DNA from: Balneolaceae bacterium | Lineage (GTDB): Bacteria > Bacteroidota > Rhodothermia > Balneolales > Balneolaceae | Assembly (NCBI GenBank): GCA_007118695.1 | Contig: SKRC01000006.1 | Location: forward strand, 1-57,882 | Length of the DNA: 57,882 nt | Reading direction: 5' to 3' | Shown here: in pieces, positions 44,014-52,323 of the stretch | How the letters are laid out: each line of letters starts with the position of its first letter | Numbering within the stretch: the stretch's first letter is position 1 | Made by a program: the position numbers and the translations under genes | Notes under the pieces: generated by a model | Seen by the model: only the letters and a program-made list of their open reading frames with translations | Told to the model about the DNA's origin: nothing | Databases searched by the model: none

Positions 44014-44060
44014 AGGCACTCCGTTACATGGAATTCATTTAACGACCTTTGTCGATACCT

Positions 44061-44111
44061 GAGAACACCCCTCACGATCAATCGGGAACATCCGATTGAT
44101 CGATCTCCCCT
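44061..44111 (-). repeat. Hairpin repeat family A, copy 3 (inverted, different stem)
   Basis: Reverse orientation, 47 nt from copy 2. The flanks GAGAACACCCCTCA and GATCTCCCCTC are conserved, but the internal stem is CGATCAATCGG / CCGATTGATCG (44075-44085 with 44092-44102), unrelated to copy 2 and still perfectly self-complementary. Confidence 0.75.
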
Positions 44112-44127
44112 CTGGGAGATGTCCTTG

Positions 44128-45024
44128 TTACAACGCATCGGCGAGGGCCTCTTCCAGGTTTTCGAATTCGAATTCAAACCCGCTGACCTGCAATTTTTTC
44201 GGCTGAACCCTGAGGCTGCTGACCACCGGCGTTGCAGATTCCCCGAGTACGGTATTCAAAACAAACTCAGGCACCCGGAAAAAGGAAGGGCGATTCAAAA
44301 CTTTTCCCATCACATCAGCCAGTTCATTCATGGTAACCTGCTCCGGACTGCAGGCGTTATAGGGGCCTTCAAAATCCGGATTCTCAACCGGATGGAGTAT
44401 AGCCCGGCAAAGATCCTGCATATGTATCCAGGGCACATACTGCCGGCCGCTTCCAATCGGCCCGCCGACAAACAGAAGGAAGGGCGGTTTCATTTTTTCA
44501 ATCATGCCTCCACCATCCTGCAGGGCCGGTGAAATTCGGACAATGGCTGTGCGAATGTCCAGATCCGCTGCCTTAAGCGCCTCACGTTCCCAGTCGATAC
44601 ATAGTTTTGCCAGAAAATCATCCCCCGCTTCGCTGGATTCATCCAGCAGCTGATCACCTCTGTTTCCATAATAACTGATCCCCGAGGCCGAGATAAAAAT
44701 TTCCGGTTTTTTATCTGCCTTTTCCATCGCTTCCACAAGGGTTCTTGTGGTATTCAGCCGGCTCTCACGCAGGGCTTTTTTAACGGCATCGGTCCACCAG
44801 ATTTTAAACAGGTTCTCTCCTGTCAGGTTGATAACCACATCGGCATCATTCATGGCTTGTGGCAGGTCATCGTTCCAGCTGATGAATGTTTGATTCTTAG
44901 CCTGTTCACCACGGTACCTGGCAGGATTCCGGGTAAGCACCGTAACGTTGTGGCCTTCTTGTAATAGCATCTGTTTCAGATTGGACCCTATAAAGCCGGT
45001 CCCCCCCGCAATCAAATAATTCAT
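44128..45024 (-). CDS. TIGR01777-family NAD-dependent epimerase (YfcH/SulA type)
   Basis: 298 aa short-chain-like oxidoreductase. The NAD motif GGTGFIGSNL is at residues 7-16; the FISASGISYYG and YVPWIHMQDLCRAI segments are typical of the TIGR01777 group, often linked to cell division or envelope stress. Its 3' end lies just beyond the family A repeat pair. Confidence 0.88.
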   Translation of the reverse strand: MNYLIAGGTGFIGSNLKQMLLQEGHNVTVLTRNPARYRGEQAKNQTFISWNDDLPQAMNDADVVINLTGENLFKIWWTDAVKKALRESRLNTTRTLVEAMEKADKKPEIFISASGISYYGNRGDQLLDESSEAGDDFLAKLCIDWEREALKAADLDIRTAIVRISPALQDGGGMIEKMKPPFLLFVGGPIGSGRQYVPWIHMQDLCRAILHPVENPDFEGPYNACSPEQVTMNELADVMGKVLNRPSFFRVPEFVLNTVLGESATPVVSSLRVQPKKLQVSGFEFEFENLEEALADAL

Positions 45025-45196
45025 ATCGAATTCCTCATTTTAGGATCAATAACAATCAGAATTGCAAAATAACTCCCGGCATAATGTTTAATGGATAACG
45101 AATTATTGTTACCCTTAACATAACGGGTGTATCTATTCCTGTTTGATGTACACAGAATCACTATACGATTTAAGTAATCGCAATAATATTACAGGT

Positions 45197-45997
45197 CTAA
45201 TAAATCAATTTCAGATAGAGGTAAACAACCGGCGCACACAGTATCAAGGCGTCAAATCGGTCGAAAAAACCGCCATGGCCGGGCAGCAGGTTTGATGAAT
45301 CCTTGACCCCTGCAATGCGTTTGAGCCGGCTCTCCAGCAGGTCCCCGGCAGGGCCGAAAATGCTGACAAGAATCACCATCGGAATCGTATATAGCAACTC
45401 AACGGGAAAGGGGTTTGCCAAACCATATGCAATCATAAGGCCTGCAAAGGCCCCGGCAAATCCCGACCAGAACCCTTCCCAGGTTTTATTCGGGCTGATT
45501 GTGGGCGCCAACGGGCGTTTTCCAAAATTTTTCCCGCCGAAATAGGCAAATACGTCGTTGCCCCAGATCATCAGGATCAGGGCATAGGTAAACCACAAAC
45601 CCGCCTGATCAGGTTCGATGAGTCTTACTTCATAGAAAAAGAATAGCCCGAGTGGTGCATAAAGCCCACAAAAAAGCGTAGCCAGCCAGCGGTTGGAATA
45701 GCGGCTGCTGCGGTTGATCAAAGCCCAAACGGTTGCGATCAAAATGGGAATCGACAGGGTAATGATCAGCCATCCGGGCTGATATGAAACCGTCCAGAAA
45801 AACAGGCCCAGCAACAGGGCAAGTACTGTCACAGCCTTCTGATTCATTTTCTCAAACATCCGGGTCATCTCAAAAAGAACCATGATGGCTATGCCTGCGG
45901 CAAACAGTTCAAACACAGTCCCGCCCACCCAAATCAGGTAGAGAAAAAATGCAGCAGCCGGTACCCCGAAAAGAACACGTCGGCTTAGTTCACTCAA
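45197..45997 (-). CDS. cdsA: Phosphatidate cytidylyltransferase
   Basis: Makes CDP-diacylglycerol, the branch point of phospholipid synthesis, in the inner membrane. About eight TM helices. The C-terminal CDS signature is present: ESRLKRIAGVKDSSNLLPGHGGFFDRFD. 266 aa. Its start overlaps the DUF2007 gene by 4 nt (ATGA type), so the two are translationally coupled; the CPBP protease leads the same operon. Confidence 0.95.
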   Translation of the reverse strand: MSELSRRVLFGVPAAAFFLYLIWVGGTVFELFAAGIAIMVLFEMTRMFEKMNQKAVTVLALLLGLFFWTVSYQPGWLIITLSIPILIATVWALINRSSRYSNRWLATLFCGLYAPLGLFFFYEVRLIEPDQAGLWFTYALILMIWGNDVFAYFGGKNFGKRPLAPTISPNKTWEGFWSGFAGAFAGLMIAYGLANPFPVELLYTIPMVILVSIFGPAGDLLESRLKRIAGVKDSSNLLPGHGGFFDRFDALILCAPVVYLYLKLIY

Positions 45998-46320
45998 GGT
46001 TCCCCCTCATCATCAACATCCGGATTATCATCATCCGGATTGTCCCATCCCTGCCCGGAGCCTTCAAAGTCGGCATCATCCAGGTCGCTGAGTGCTTTTC
46101 TGGCTTTAGCCTCAAATTCCTTTGGCACATACAGATAGACCATGGATGTTTCCCCTATATTCAGGCTGTAGGCAGAATCCCGTTTAGACAAAATATTGGA
46201 AGGTATTTTCAGGTTCGAAAGATAGTTCTTGGCCATAGCAACTTCATACTCCGTTCCTCTTTCCATGATGCAAACCCAATTTTCTATATCCCGCGGACCT
46301 GGTGCGTCAAAAAAACCCAT
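45994..46320 (-). CDS. DUF2007-like signal-transducing small protein
   Basis: 108 aa. The core WVCIMERGTEYEVAMAKNYLSNLKIPSNILSKRDSAY fits the DUF2007 fold (putative signal-transducing protein found beside CPBP and cdsA genes). The C-terminal third is a low-complexity acidic tail (DNPDDDNPDVDDEGEP). 7 nt after the protease gene, 4-nt overlap with cdsA. Confidence 0.78.
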   Translation of the reverse strand: MGFFDAPGPRDIENWVCIMERGTEYEVAMAKNYLSNLKIPSNILSKRDSAYSLNIGETSMVYLYVPKEFEAKARKALSDLDDADFEGSGQGWDNPDDDNPDVDDEGEP

Positions 46321-46327
46321 AATTCAT

Positions 46328-47254
46328 TTATTGAGTTTTCGATTGCCTGTATAGCATCCTGATCAACCCTGCAGTCAACACGATGCTTAATAGTAACATC
46401 CATATTGGCGGCGCCGTTTCTGGCGACATTTCGGCAAATGCCAGCTCTGGATAGTAGGTTGCCAGCAGTACCGCACTGCCGTTATTGATAAAATGAGCGG
46501 CGATTGCCGGAAGCAGACTACCACTCAGCCAAGTGACAAGTGCCAGCAGGATACCCAATGTAGCCAGCGGAAGTAAATTGGTGAGTTGGAGATGGAACAG
46601 GCCGAATAACAGGCCCGATACCAGGATGGCAGGCCAGACTCCCCAGCTTTTTTCAAATGCACTCTGCACATACCCCCGGAACATCACCTCTTCACAGATC
46701 GCCGGTACCAGGGCGATGTTGATCAGGGCCATAAGGAGCACGCCGTCGCTGGTCAGGAATCCTTCAATCATCTCATACTGGGACCTCTGCATTTCCTGCA
46801 ACACTTCCGGAACCGGGAGCAGCGAATTCAGATAACCGATATACCATACTGCCGGTTGAACGATCACAAAAAGCACGGCAGTGATTCCAATCATAACTCC
46901 GGTATTCGAGTATGTACGGAATCGCAGAAACGACTTCCGCTCCGGTTTTGATACGTGCAGGCCGGCCACCAGGTAGGAAGCCAGACCCAGAAACAGAATC
47001 TGGCCGGTGCTGTTGCCGATAAAGAGAAGGTCAAGCCGCTCGTTGAGCATGCCGAGAAAATCGGCACCGGGTTCCAGCCCGCCGGAAATGATAATCAACG
47101 TGACTGCAACGATAGCGGCTGTCGCCTGAAAAAGGATGAACGCGACGACAATCCAGATCATGGCCACTGCCCAGTGACTGAACCCGTTTCGTTCAGCCCA
47201 TGAACGGCCGGCTTGTAATGGAGTATGTTGTGATGCGTCCTGATTTAGATTCAT
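46328..47254 (-). CDS. CPBP-family intramembrane glutamic protease
   Basis: 308 aa, about eight TM helices. The catalytic motif 1 EEVMFRGYVQSAF with the Glu pair and motif 2 FGLFHLQLTNLLP with the active-site His are present. These CAAX/bacteriocin-processing-type proteases cleave within the membrane; the substrate is unknown. First gene of the protease-DUF2007-cdsA operon. Confidence 0.9.
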   Translation of the reverse strand: MNLNQDASQHTPLQAGRSWAERNGFSHWAVAMIWIVVAFILFQATAAIVAVTLIIISGGLEPGADFLGMLNERLDLLFIGNSTGQILFLGLASYLVAGLHVSKPERKSFLRFRTYSNTGVMIGITAVLFVIVQPAVWYIGYLNSLLPVPEVLQEMQRSQYEMIEGFLTSDGVLLMALINIALVPAICEEVMFRGYVQSAFEKSWGVWPAILVSGLLFGLFHLQLTNLLPLATLGILLALVTWLSGSLLPAIAAHFINNGSAVLLATYYPELAFAEMSPETAPPIWMLLLSIVLTAGLIRMLYRQSKTQ

Positions 47255-47389
47255 TGATCAAGTTTAACCTGCATTATTCACAAAAATATTTATGATTGGT
47301 TTTAACCGATTGTTTACCAAATAGATACCTCAAATAAAGCTCACATATTTTACAACATTTTGTCTAACGCTGCGACATTTACCCGTGTA

Positions 47390-47496
47390 CTGCGTTAAAG
47401 TTCAAAATGCTTTATCAGCGGACTATGGTACGCTTCATGCGCATTTTGAACTTCGCCTTGCACACAAGTAAATCTCTTGGTGAATAATGCAGGTTA
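47390..47496 (+). repeat. Repeat family B, copy 2
   Basis: Starts CTGCGTTAAA, contains the inverted pair GTTCAAAATGC / GCATTTTGAAC (47400-47410 with 47440-47450), then CTTCGCCTTGC and ends near TCTTGGTGAATAATGCAGG. It covers the stop codon of the minus-strand DUF4199 gene, as copy 1 nearly does for DUF3078. Confidence 0.7.
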
Positions 47497-48078
47497 GAAA
47501 GTCTCTTCCTCTTTGGCAGCAAAGAGTTTTACACCCAGCATGCCGGTCAGCAAATTGAGGATGCCGGTAATCGGTATGCCCAAAAACAGTTGCTGAGTGA
47601 TCGAGGTATCCGTTATACCGGCTGCCATCTGGTCGATCATTTGATCACGGGTATCGGCAGGCAAATCCATCGCTTCAACATTTTCAATAACACTTTCCAG
47701 GAGTTTTTCGGTGTAATCGGGATCAATGGTCAGCCATAATTCATTAAGCAACGTGCTGGCAACGACGATGACTGCGCCGGTGAGAAACCCGATCAGCGCC
47801 CCCCGGCCCATCTTCAGATGAGCCGATACATCTTTGGTAAAGTGCCAAACGGCCACCAGGCCTCCCACGCAGGTGGCCAGGCAAACGACCACACTGCTCA
47901 TCATCAAAGGGCTGAACAGGGAGCCGGTTGGCTCGGAACCGATCTGTATATAACCGAATGCAATATTTATAACGAACCCTATCAGGCTGAAAATGCCACC
48001 AATGATCAATACGGATGGCCAGTAATTGCCTTCCTGTGCGGATGAATTTTCGTAATTTACCGGATCTGTCTGTTGCAT
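47494..48078 (-). CDS. DUF4199-domain membrane protein
   Basis: 194 aa with four TM helices (WPSVLIIGGIFSLIGFVINI, MMSSVVVCLATCVGGLVAVW, ALIGFLTGAVIVVASTLL, LFLGIPITGILNLLTGMLG) and a polar loop between helices 3 and 4, matching the FCB DUF4199 family. Function unknown. Last gene of the accA operon, 8 nt after DUF2085. Confidence 0.82.
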   Translation of the reverse strand: MQQTDPVNYENSSAQEGNYWPSVLIIGGIFSLIGFVINIAFGYIQIGSEPTGSLFSPLMMSSVVVCLATCVGGLVAVWHFTKDVSAHLKMGRGALIGFLTGAVIVVASTLLNELWLTIDPDYTEKLLESVIENVEAMDLPADTRDQMIDQMAAGITDTSITQQLFLGIPITGILNLLTGMLGVKLFAAKEEETF

Positions 48079-48086
48079 AACTCAAG

Positions 48087-48533
48087 TTATTGGTTGGTAG
48101 TTTTGTTGAATTGGTCTGCAATCATGCTTACGAGAGCAATCCCGAGAAAGATACCCAAAATAAATCGAGTGAAATTGGTGCTGTTCCAAACGGCGAATTG
48201 ACCGGCAATAAAATCGATAATCTGAATGACTACAGCAACCGCGAGTATCAATCCCGGCCATTTTTTACTGACGGTCACCGTCATAAGATATGGAACCAAA
48301 AGCCAGGCTGCCAACAGGCCGGCAAAGATTCCAAAACAACGGGTGTTAACGGCCATTGGCACTTCATTCAGATGAAATGAACGCTCCGGCATTTGATGGC
48401 AAACGCCATGGAAAGCCCTGTATTGCCAGGAGGTATAATCAAGGGGGCGATTCCAAATACCGTTGCCCAGGGAGGCGATAAAAATGAACATCAACCCGGC
48501 GAGAATGGCCGTGTAAAGCCTTTTATAGCGCAT
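48087..48533 (-). CDS. DUF2085-domain membrane protein
   Basis: 148 aa with about four TM segments. HGVCHQMPERSFHLNEVPMAVNTRCFGIFAG is the DUF2085 motif, with conserved Cys-His and Arg-Cys residues suggestive of a metal site. Function unknown. 1 nt after the thioesterase gene. Confidence 0.84.
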   Translation of the reverse strand: MRYKRLYTAILAGLMFIFIASLGNGIWNRPLDYTSWQYRAFHGVCHQMPERSFHLNEVPMAVNTRCFGIFAGLLAAWLLVPYLMTVTVSKKWPGLILAVAVVIQIIDFIAGQFAVWNSTNFTRFILGIFLGIALVSMIADQFNKTTNQ

Positions 48534-48534
48534 G

Positions 48535-48993
48535 TTAATCTGAAACGGACTTCAGACTCTTGAGAAAATGATCCGGAGCGCGGCAGGGACGCCGGGTTTC
48601 GGCATCGGAGAAAGCCAGGGTTACCTGCCCCAGAACATGGGGTTGTTCACTTCTTTCGGTAAATACCTTGTAGTAGGTATGCAGCCGCACCAGGGGCATA
48701 TCGAACACCATTACATGCACATCCATTTGTTCATCGTAATGGACCGGGGATTTATACTGCAGGGCCGCATTGACCACCGGCAGCATCACCCCTTCCTCCT
48801 CCAGCATTTTGTAGGGAAGCCCAAGATTTCTGATCATTTCGGTCCGGGCCACTTCAAAGTATTCGAGATACCTGCCGTAATAGACATACCCCATTCTGTC
48901 GGTTTCACCATACCGGCTGCGCATCCTGTGAACATAGGTATGGATCGGTTCATGTTCCGGAAACCGGACAAGATGAGAATCACGCTTGTTCAT
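48535..48993 (-). CDS. Hotdog-fold acyl-CoA thioesterase (4HBT/YbgC type)
   Basis: About 152 aa. [26 protein letters not shown] carries the catalytic Asp (D32) and the YbgC-family pattern. The chosen start at 48993 ([12 protein letters not shown]) overlaps the end of accA by 14 nt; the frame extends 21 codons further upstream inside accA, which is unlikely to be used. Probably hydrolyses short-chain or aromatic acyl-CoA. Confidence 0.88.
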   Translation of the reverse strand: MNKRDSHLVRFPEHEPIHTYVHRMRSRYGETDRMGYVYYGRYLEYFEVARTEMIRNLGLPYKMLEEEGVMLPVVNAALQYKSPVHYDEQMDVHVMVFDMPLVRLHTYYKVFTERSEQPHVLGQVTLAFSDAETRRPCRAPDHFLKSLKSVSD

Positions 48994-49957
48994 TAGATTT
49001 GATCTGCTCTTTAACCGTCCAGTCTCCCATTGCAGCGTATTTTTCAATCCTGCCATCCACCAGCTGATCGGGATTCAGTTTTTTCAGCCTGTCCAGGCTT
49101 TCAAGCAACTGGTTTTTTAATGCGCCGGACGCCTTATCCCAATCACGATGTGCGCCTCCAAGCGGTTCCGGGATCACTCCGTCAATAATGTTAAGTTCCT
49201 TCAGGTCGGTGGCGGTCAGTTTAAGTTCCTTTGCTGCCTGCTCTTTATACTCCCATGTTTTCCAGAGAATCGAAGAGCACGATTCGGGTGAGATCACCGA
49301 ATACCAGGTATTTTCCATCATATAGACCTCATTCCCCATACCGATGCCCAGTGCCCCTCCGCTGGCGCCTTCACCGATGACAACGGAAATAATCGGGACC
49401 CGGAGCATGGCCATCATTTTTAGATTACGGGCAATCGCTTCCGCCTGTCCTCTTTCTTCGGCTTCCAGGCCCGGGAACGCCCCAGGGGTATCGAGCAGGG
49501 TTACAACCGGCACCCCGAATTTTTCGGCAAGTTTCATCAGGCGATACGCTTTGCGGTATCCTTCCGGGTTGGCCATCCCGAAATTCCGGTACTTGCGGTC
49601 TTTCGTATCACGGCCTTTTTGATGCCCCATGATCATAACCGAACGGCCGTCGATGGTGGCGAATCCCCCGACCAAGGCTTTGTCGTCGGCAAAATTCCGG
49701 TCGCCATGCAGTTCCACAAAATTATCGGTGATGTGATGAATATAGTCAAACGTGTATGGGCGTTCCGGATGCCGGGCCAGCTGCACGCGCTGCCACCGGG
49801 TCAGATTGGTAAAAATCGATTCCCGGAGCTGATCCGCTTTTTCACGCAGCCGGTTGAGTTCCGGCTTCAGCACCTCATCACTTACCGAGAGCTCGTGCAA
49901 TTCCTCTATTTTCTTTTCCAGGTCAGCGATCGGTTTTTCAAAATCCAGATATTGCAT
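48980..49957 (-). CDS. accA: Acetyl-CoA carboxylase carboxyltransferase subunit alpha
   Basis: Transfers CO2 from biotin to acetyl-CoA for fatty-acid synthesis, with AccD. Crotonase-like domain with [47 protein letters not shown] and [20 protein letters not shown]. 325 aa, standard. Leads the accA-thioesterase-DUF2085-DUF4199 run. Confidence 0.96.
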   Translation of the reverse strand: MQYLDFEKPIADLEKKIEELHELSVSDEVLKPELNRLREKADQLRESIFTNLTRWQRVQLARHPERPYTFDYIHHITDNFVELHGDRNFADDKALVGGFATIDGRSVMIMGHQKGRDTKDRKYRNFGMANPEGYRKAYRLMKLAEKFGVPVVTLLDTPGAFPGLEAEERGQAEAIARNLKMMAMLRVPIISVVIGEGASGGALGIGMGNEVYMMENTWYSVISPESCSSILWKTWEYKEQAAKELKLTATDLKELNIIDGVIPEPLGGAHRDWDKASGALKNQLLESLDRLKKLNPDQLVDGRIEKYAAMGDWTVKEQIKSNEQA

Positions 49958-50147
49958 AGGTTCATTCTTTCATTTATTAATGCTGTAATATAGTAAGGAT
50001 TTGGGACTTGCGAATCGTTCACCGGGCCCCGGTCAAAATTCTGCCGGTATACGCCTCAACGTTTGAGTTTTCATTGCATTCATCAATTCGGGCATATGTC
50101 TATGCACTTAATGATGCAAAAGTTCCCTGAAAGAGCCAAAAAATCCC

Positions 50148-50483
50148 TTACTTTTTAATCTCCATTCGTTCTGCAAAATAGTCACAAAAATCGCGCATGT
50201 CGCCGCTGATTTTCTCATCGTTAATCGACTGCTGCAACGTATCGGCCATTGTGGCAAGCGTCTGATGGAAAAATATTTTCATCTCATCAACCGTCATCTG
50301 TTTTGTCCATAAATCCAGGCGGAGGGTATCTTTTTTGTTGTGATCCCAGAGCGACAGGATCATGGAACGGCATTCAACTTTTTCCGAACCCGGCTCATCT
50401 GTCGCATCCCATACAATATTTTCCGGGATGTTGTCCTTGTCGAGTTCAACGGTAATGTTTATTTCTTTTTTTTGATCAGCCAT
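50148..50483 (-). CDS. gldC: Gliding motility protein GldC
   Basis: 111 aa, no signal peptide. KKEINITVELDKDNIPENIVWDATD, LSLWDHNKKDTLRLDLWTKQM and MKIFFHQTLATMADTL match GldC, a small protein named from flavobacterial gliding and widely kept in the FCB group. Overlaps the end of rluD by 8 nt, so coupled to it. Retention here does not by itself show gliding. Confidence 0.9.
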   Translation of the reverse strand: MADQKKEINITVELDKDNIPENIVWDATDEPGSEKVECRSMILSLWDHNKKDTLRLDLWTKQMTVDEMKIFFHQTLATMADTLQQSINDEKISGDMRDFCDYFAERMEIKK

Positions 50484-51501
50484 CTGTCTCAGGTTGTGGT
50501 TTGCAGTTTTTTCTCAATGTCTCGAGTACTTCCGAGAAATCTTTCGGTAGATTTGAATCGAATTCCATGTATGTTTCCTTGCCGGGGTGATAAAATCCCA
50601 GGGTTTTTGCATGCAAAGCCTGCCTTGGCAAAACGGTGAAAAGCCTCTGAAACATGGTTTTCCGGCTGCCCGTATTTTGGCCGTACCGGACGCTGTCACC
50701 GCCATAGGTCGTATCCCCAAAGATATAATACCCTTCATGTTGCATGTGAACCCGTATCTGGTGTGTGCGGCCGGTCTCCAGGTTGATTTCGACCAATGCC
50801 AGGTAATCGAAATACTCCAGGACCCTGAAATGGGTTACAGCCGTTTTGCCTCTGTCTTCAGGCAACACCGTCATCACTTTACGGTCTTGCGGTGAGCGGC
50901 CAATATTGCCTTTGATCGTTCCTTCGCGGGGTGGCCTGCCCCAAACAATCGCCCAGTAGGTGCGGTCAACATCTTTTTTTGCAAACTGTTTGCTTAAACG
51001 CGAATGCACCTCATCATTCTTGGCCACGACCAGCAGGCCGCTTGTATCTTTATCCAGCCGGTGGACTATACCGGGGCGCAGTGTCTCCTGGTCTGCAGCA
51101 GAAAGATTTTGATTTGTGTGATACAACAGGCCGTTGACAAGCGTCCCCTCCCAGTTCCCGTAAGCCGGGTGCACAACCATATCGGCGGATTTATTCACAA
51201 TCAACAGATCCTCATCTTCATATACAATATCCAGATCCATTTTCTCCGGGTTGGCAACCGGTGGCGGAGGCGCAGGCAAACTGATCTCAATGACATCCCC
51301 CGGACGTATGATATAGGATGATTTTTCAACGTTCCCGTTCACAAGAACATACCGTTCCTTTATGGCTTTCTGAACCTTGGTACGGGTGGCATTCTGCACA
51401 AAAGACGTGATGTACTTATCAAGCCTTATTTCGGAATGCTGTCCTTCAGGGACCTGAAGCATGTATTCCGTTTTGTCGGGATTTTCTCTTTTAACCAGCA
51501 T
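50476..51501 (-). CDS. rluD: RluA/RluD-family 23S rRNA pseudouridine synthase
   Basis: Converts uridines to pseudouridine in 23S rRNA. N-terminal S4 RNA-binding domain (IRLDKYITSFVQNATRTKVQKAI to RPGDVIEI) and catalytic HRLDKDTSGLLVVAKND with Asp150; ALVEINLETGRTHQIRVHM is motif III. 341 aa. Whether RluD or a close paralogue is not certain. Its coupling with gldC is common in this group. Confidence 0.92.
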   Translation of the reverse strand: MLVKRENPDKTEYMLQVPEGQHSEIRLDKYITSFVQNATRTKVQKAIKERYVLVNGNVEKSSYIIRPGDVIEISLPAPPPPVANPEKMDLDIVYEDEDLLIVNKSADMVVHPAYGNWEGTLVNGLLYHTNQNLSAADQETLRPGIVHRLDKDTSGLLVVAKNDEVHSRLSKQFAKKDVDRTYWAIVWGRPPREGTIKGNIGRSPQDRKVMTVLPEDRGKTAVTHFRVLEYFDYLALVEINLETGRTHQIRVHMQHEGYYIFGDTTYGGDSVRYGQNTGSRKTMFQRLFTVLPRQALHAKTLGFYHPGKETYMEFDSNLPKDFSEVLETLRKNCKPQPETDG

Positions 51502-51762
51502 AACTCACAAGATAAAAATTATGTTCACCCCATTTAAAAAGAGTTTTTACTCTCAGCCTGGCACATGCAAAGGCAAGACCGTGTATTAATCAACTAACAA
51601 ATCCGGTTGCCGGTGCAGTTTCATAGACACGGAGAGTGATTTTAAACATCGTTTTACAGCGCCCATAACGGAATCTTTTTCCGGTAAGGCGTATATATAT
51701 ATACACTTAAAGAAGGATTATTCATTCCATGGCCAAATAAATAAAAAATATTGAACTTTTTG
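51502..51762. other. Intergenic, upstream part of the 822-nt gap
   Basis: Includes the rluD promoter region and a 14-bp palindrome GTATATATATATAC (51691-51704). The A/T tract at 51733-51762 is similar to the one before promoter copy 1. No gene seen. Confidence 0.35.
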
Positions 51763-51795
51763 TGTAAGGATTCGGGTTTAGACCGATCATACATA
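51763..51795 (+). promoter_or_regulatory. ECF-sigma-like promoter, copy 2
   Basis: TGTAAGGATT (51763-51772) and AGACCGATCATACATA (51780-51795), identical to copy 1 at 11353-11385 in both blocks with the same 7-nt spacer. It drives the putative ncRNA 2 on the plus strand. Confidence 0.65.
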
Positions 51796-51796
51796 G

Positions 51797-51978
51797 TGTG
51801 ACTCATTCATTAAGAGAGCCGAAACAAGAGTTCTTTACGGTGAATGATGCAGTAGTAAATATCAATTTCAGCGTAAATCGGGGGATTACTCGGGGAGACT
51901 TTTTTTGGATCAAGAGAGAGTCATATAATTCCGTCAGTTGGATTTCTCAAGAAATTCCGGCTGGCGGTTTTTTATTTT
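51797..51978 (+). ncRNA. Putative small RNA 2
   Basis: About 180 nt between promoter copy 2 and a terminator, in a gap with no recognisable gene. A 60-codon frame with GTG start at 51798 spans the whole unit and runs through the terminator, begins almost at the expected 5' end, and resembles no family, so I treat it as non-coding. No similarity to ncRNA 1 outside the promoter. The 5' end is estimated. Confidence 0.5.
51931..51978 (+). terminator. Extended intrinsic terminator of ncRNA 2
   Basis: CCGTCAG (51931-51937) pairs with CTGGCGG (51961-51967) with one wobble; an inner stem GGATTTC / GAAATTCC (51940-51946 with 51951-51958, one bulge) extends it, and TTTTTTATTTT follows. Confidence 0.8.
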
Positions 51979-52323
51979 AACGGCCATCCGGCTGATGTAA
52001 CAAGCGATCGGATCCAAAAACTCAGGCTGCCCGCGCATGGCTTCTTGTAGCTTTTTCATAGTAAAAGCTGATGCCGCTCTTTCATATGGTTATAGAAACC
52101 GGAATAACATTTTATTTTATGAACATATGCCGGCAGACGGATCCCTGTTTTTGCAATCAAAAAAGCATAGCTGCCGGAGAATTCTTTGATGAGACCCGGC
52201 GGCCTGATTTTTCCGGGTTTTTCAAACAATTTTTTTATCAAATTGCCCGGCATTTGTATACTTTGTGCCTGGATTGGATCTTAAAATGTGGCCAAATATG
52301 ACCGGTTAAACCAACTGATTTGT
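51979..52323. other. Intergenic before recN
   Basis: AT-rich, no supported gene. Short open frames on both strands (for example 52056-52253 minus) lack protein-like features. TATACTTTG at 52257-52265 may be a weak primary-sigma promoter for recN. Confidence 0.35.

Noticed and set aside
49988-50020. Third ECF-like promoter (AGTAAGGATTTGGG)
   Set aside because: Only the GTAAGGATTTG part matches; the downstream block CGATCATACATA is absent and no plus-strand unit follows.
51691-51704. GTATATATATATAC palindrome as an operator
   Set aside because: A simple alternating TA tract; expected in AT-rich intergenic DNA and not tied to a gene start.
51798-51980. 60-codon GTG-start frame across ncRNA 2
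   Set aside because: Starts essentially at the predicted transcript 5' end, crosses the intrinsic terminator, and resembles no family; kept as an alternative in the ncRNA 2 finding.
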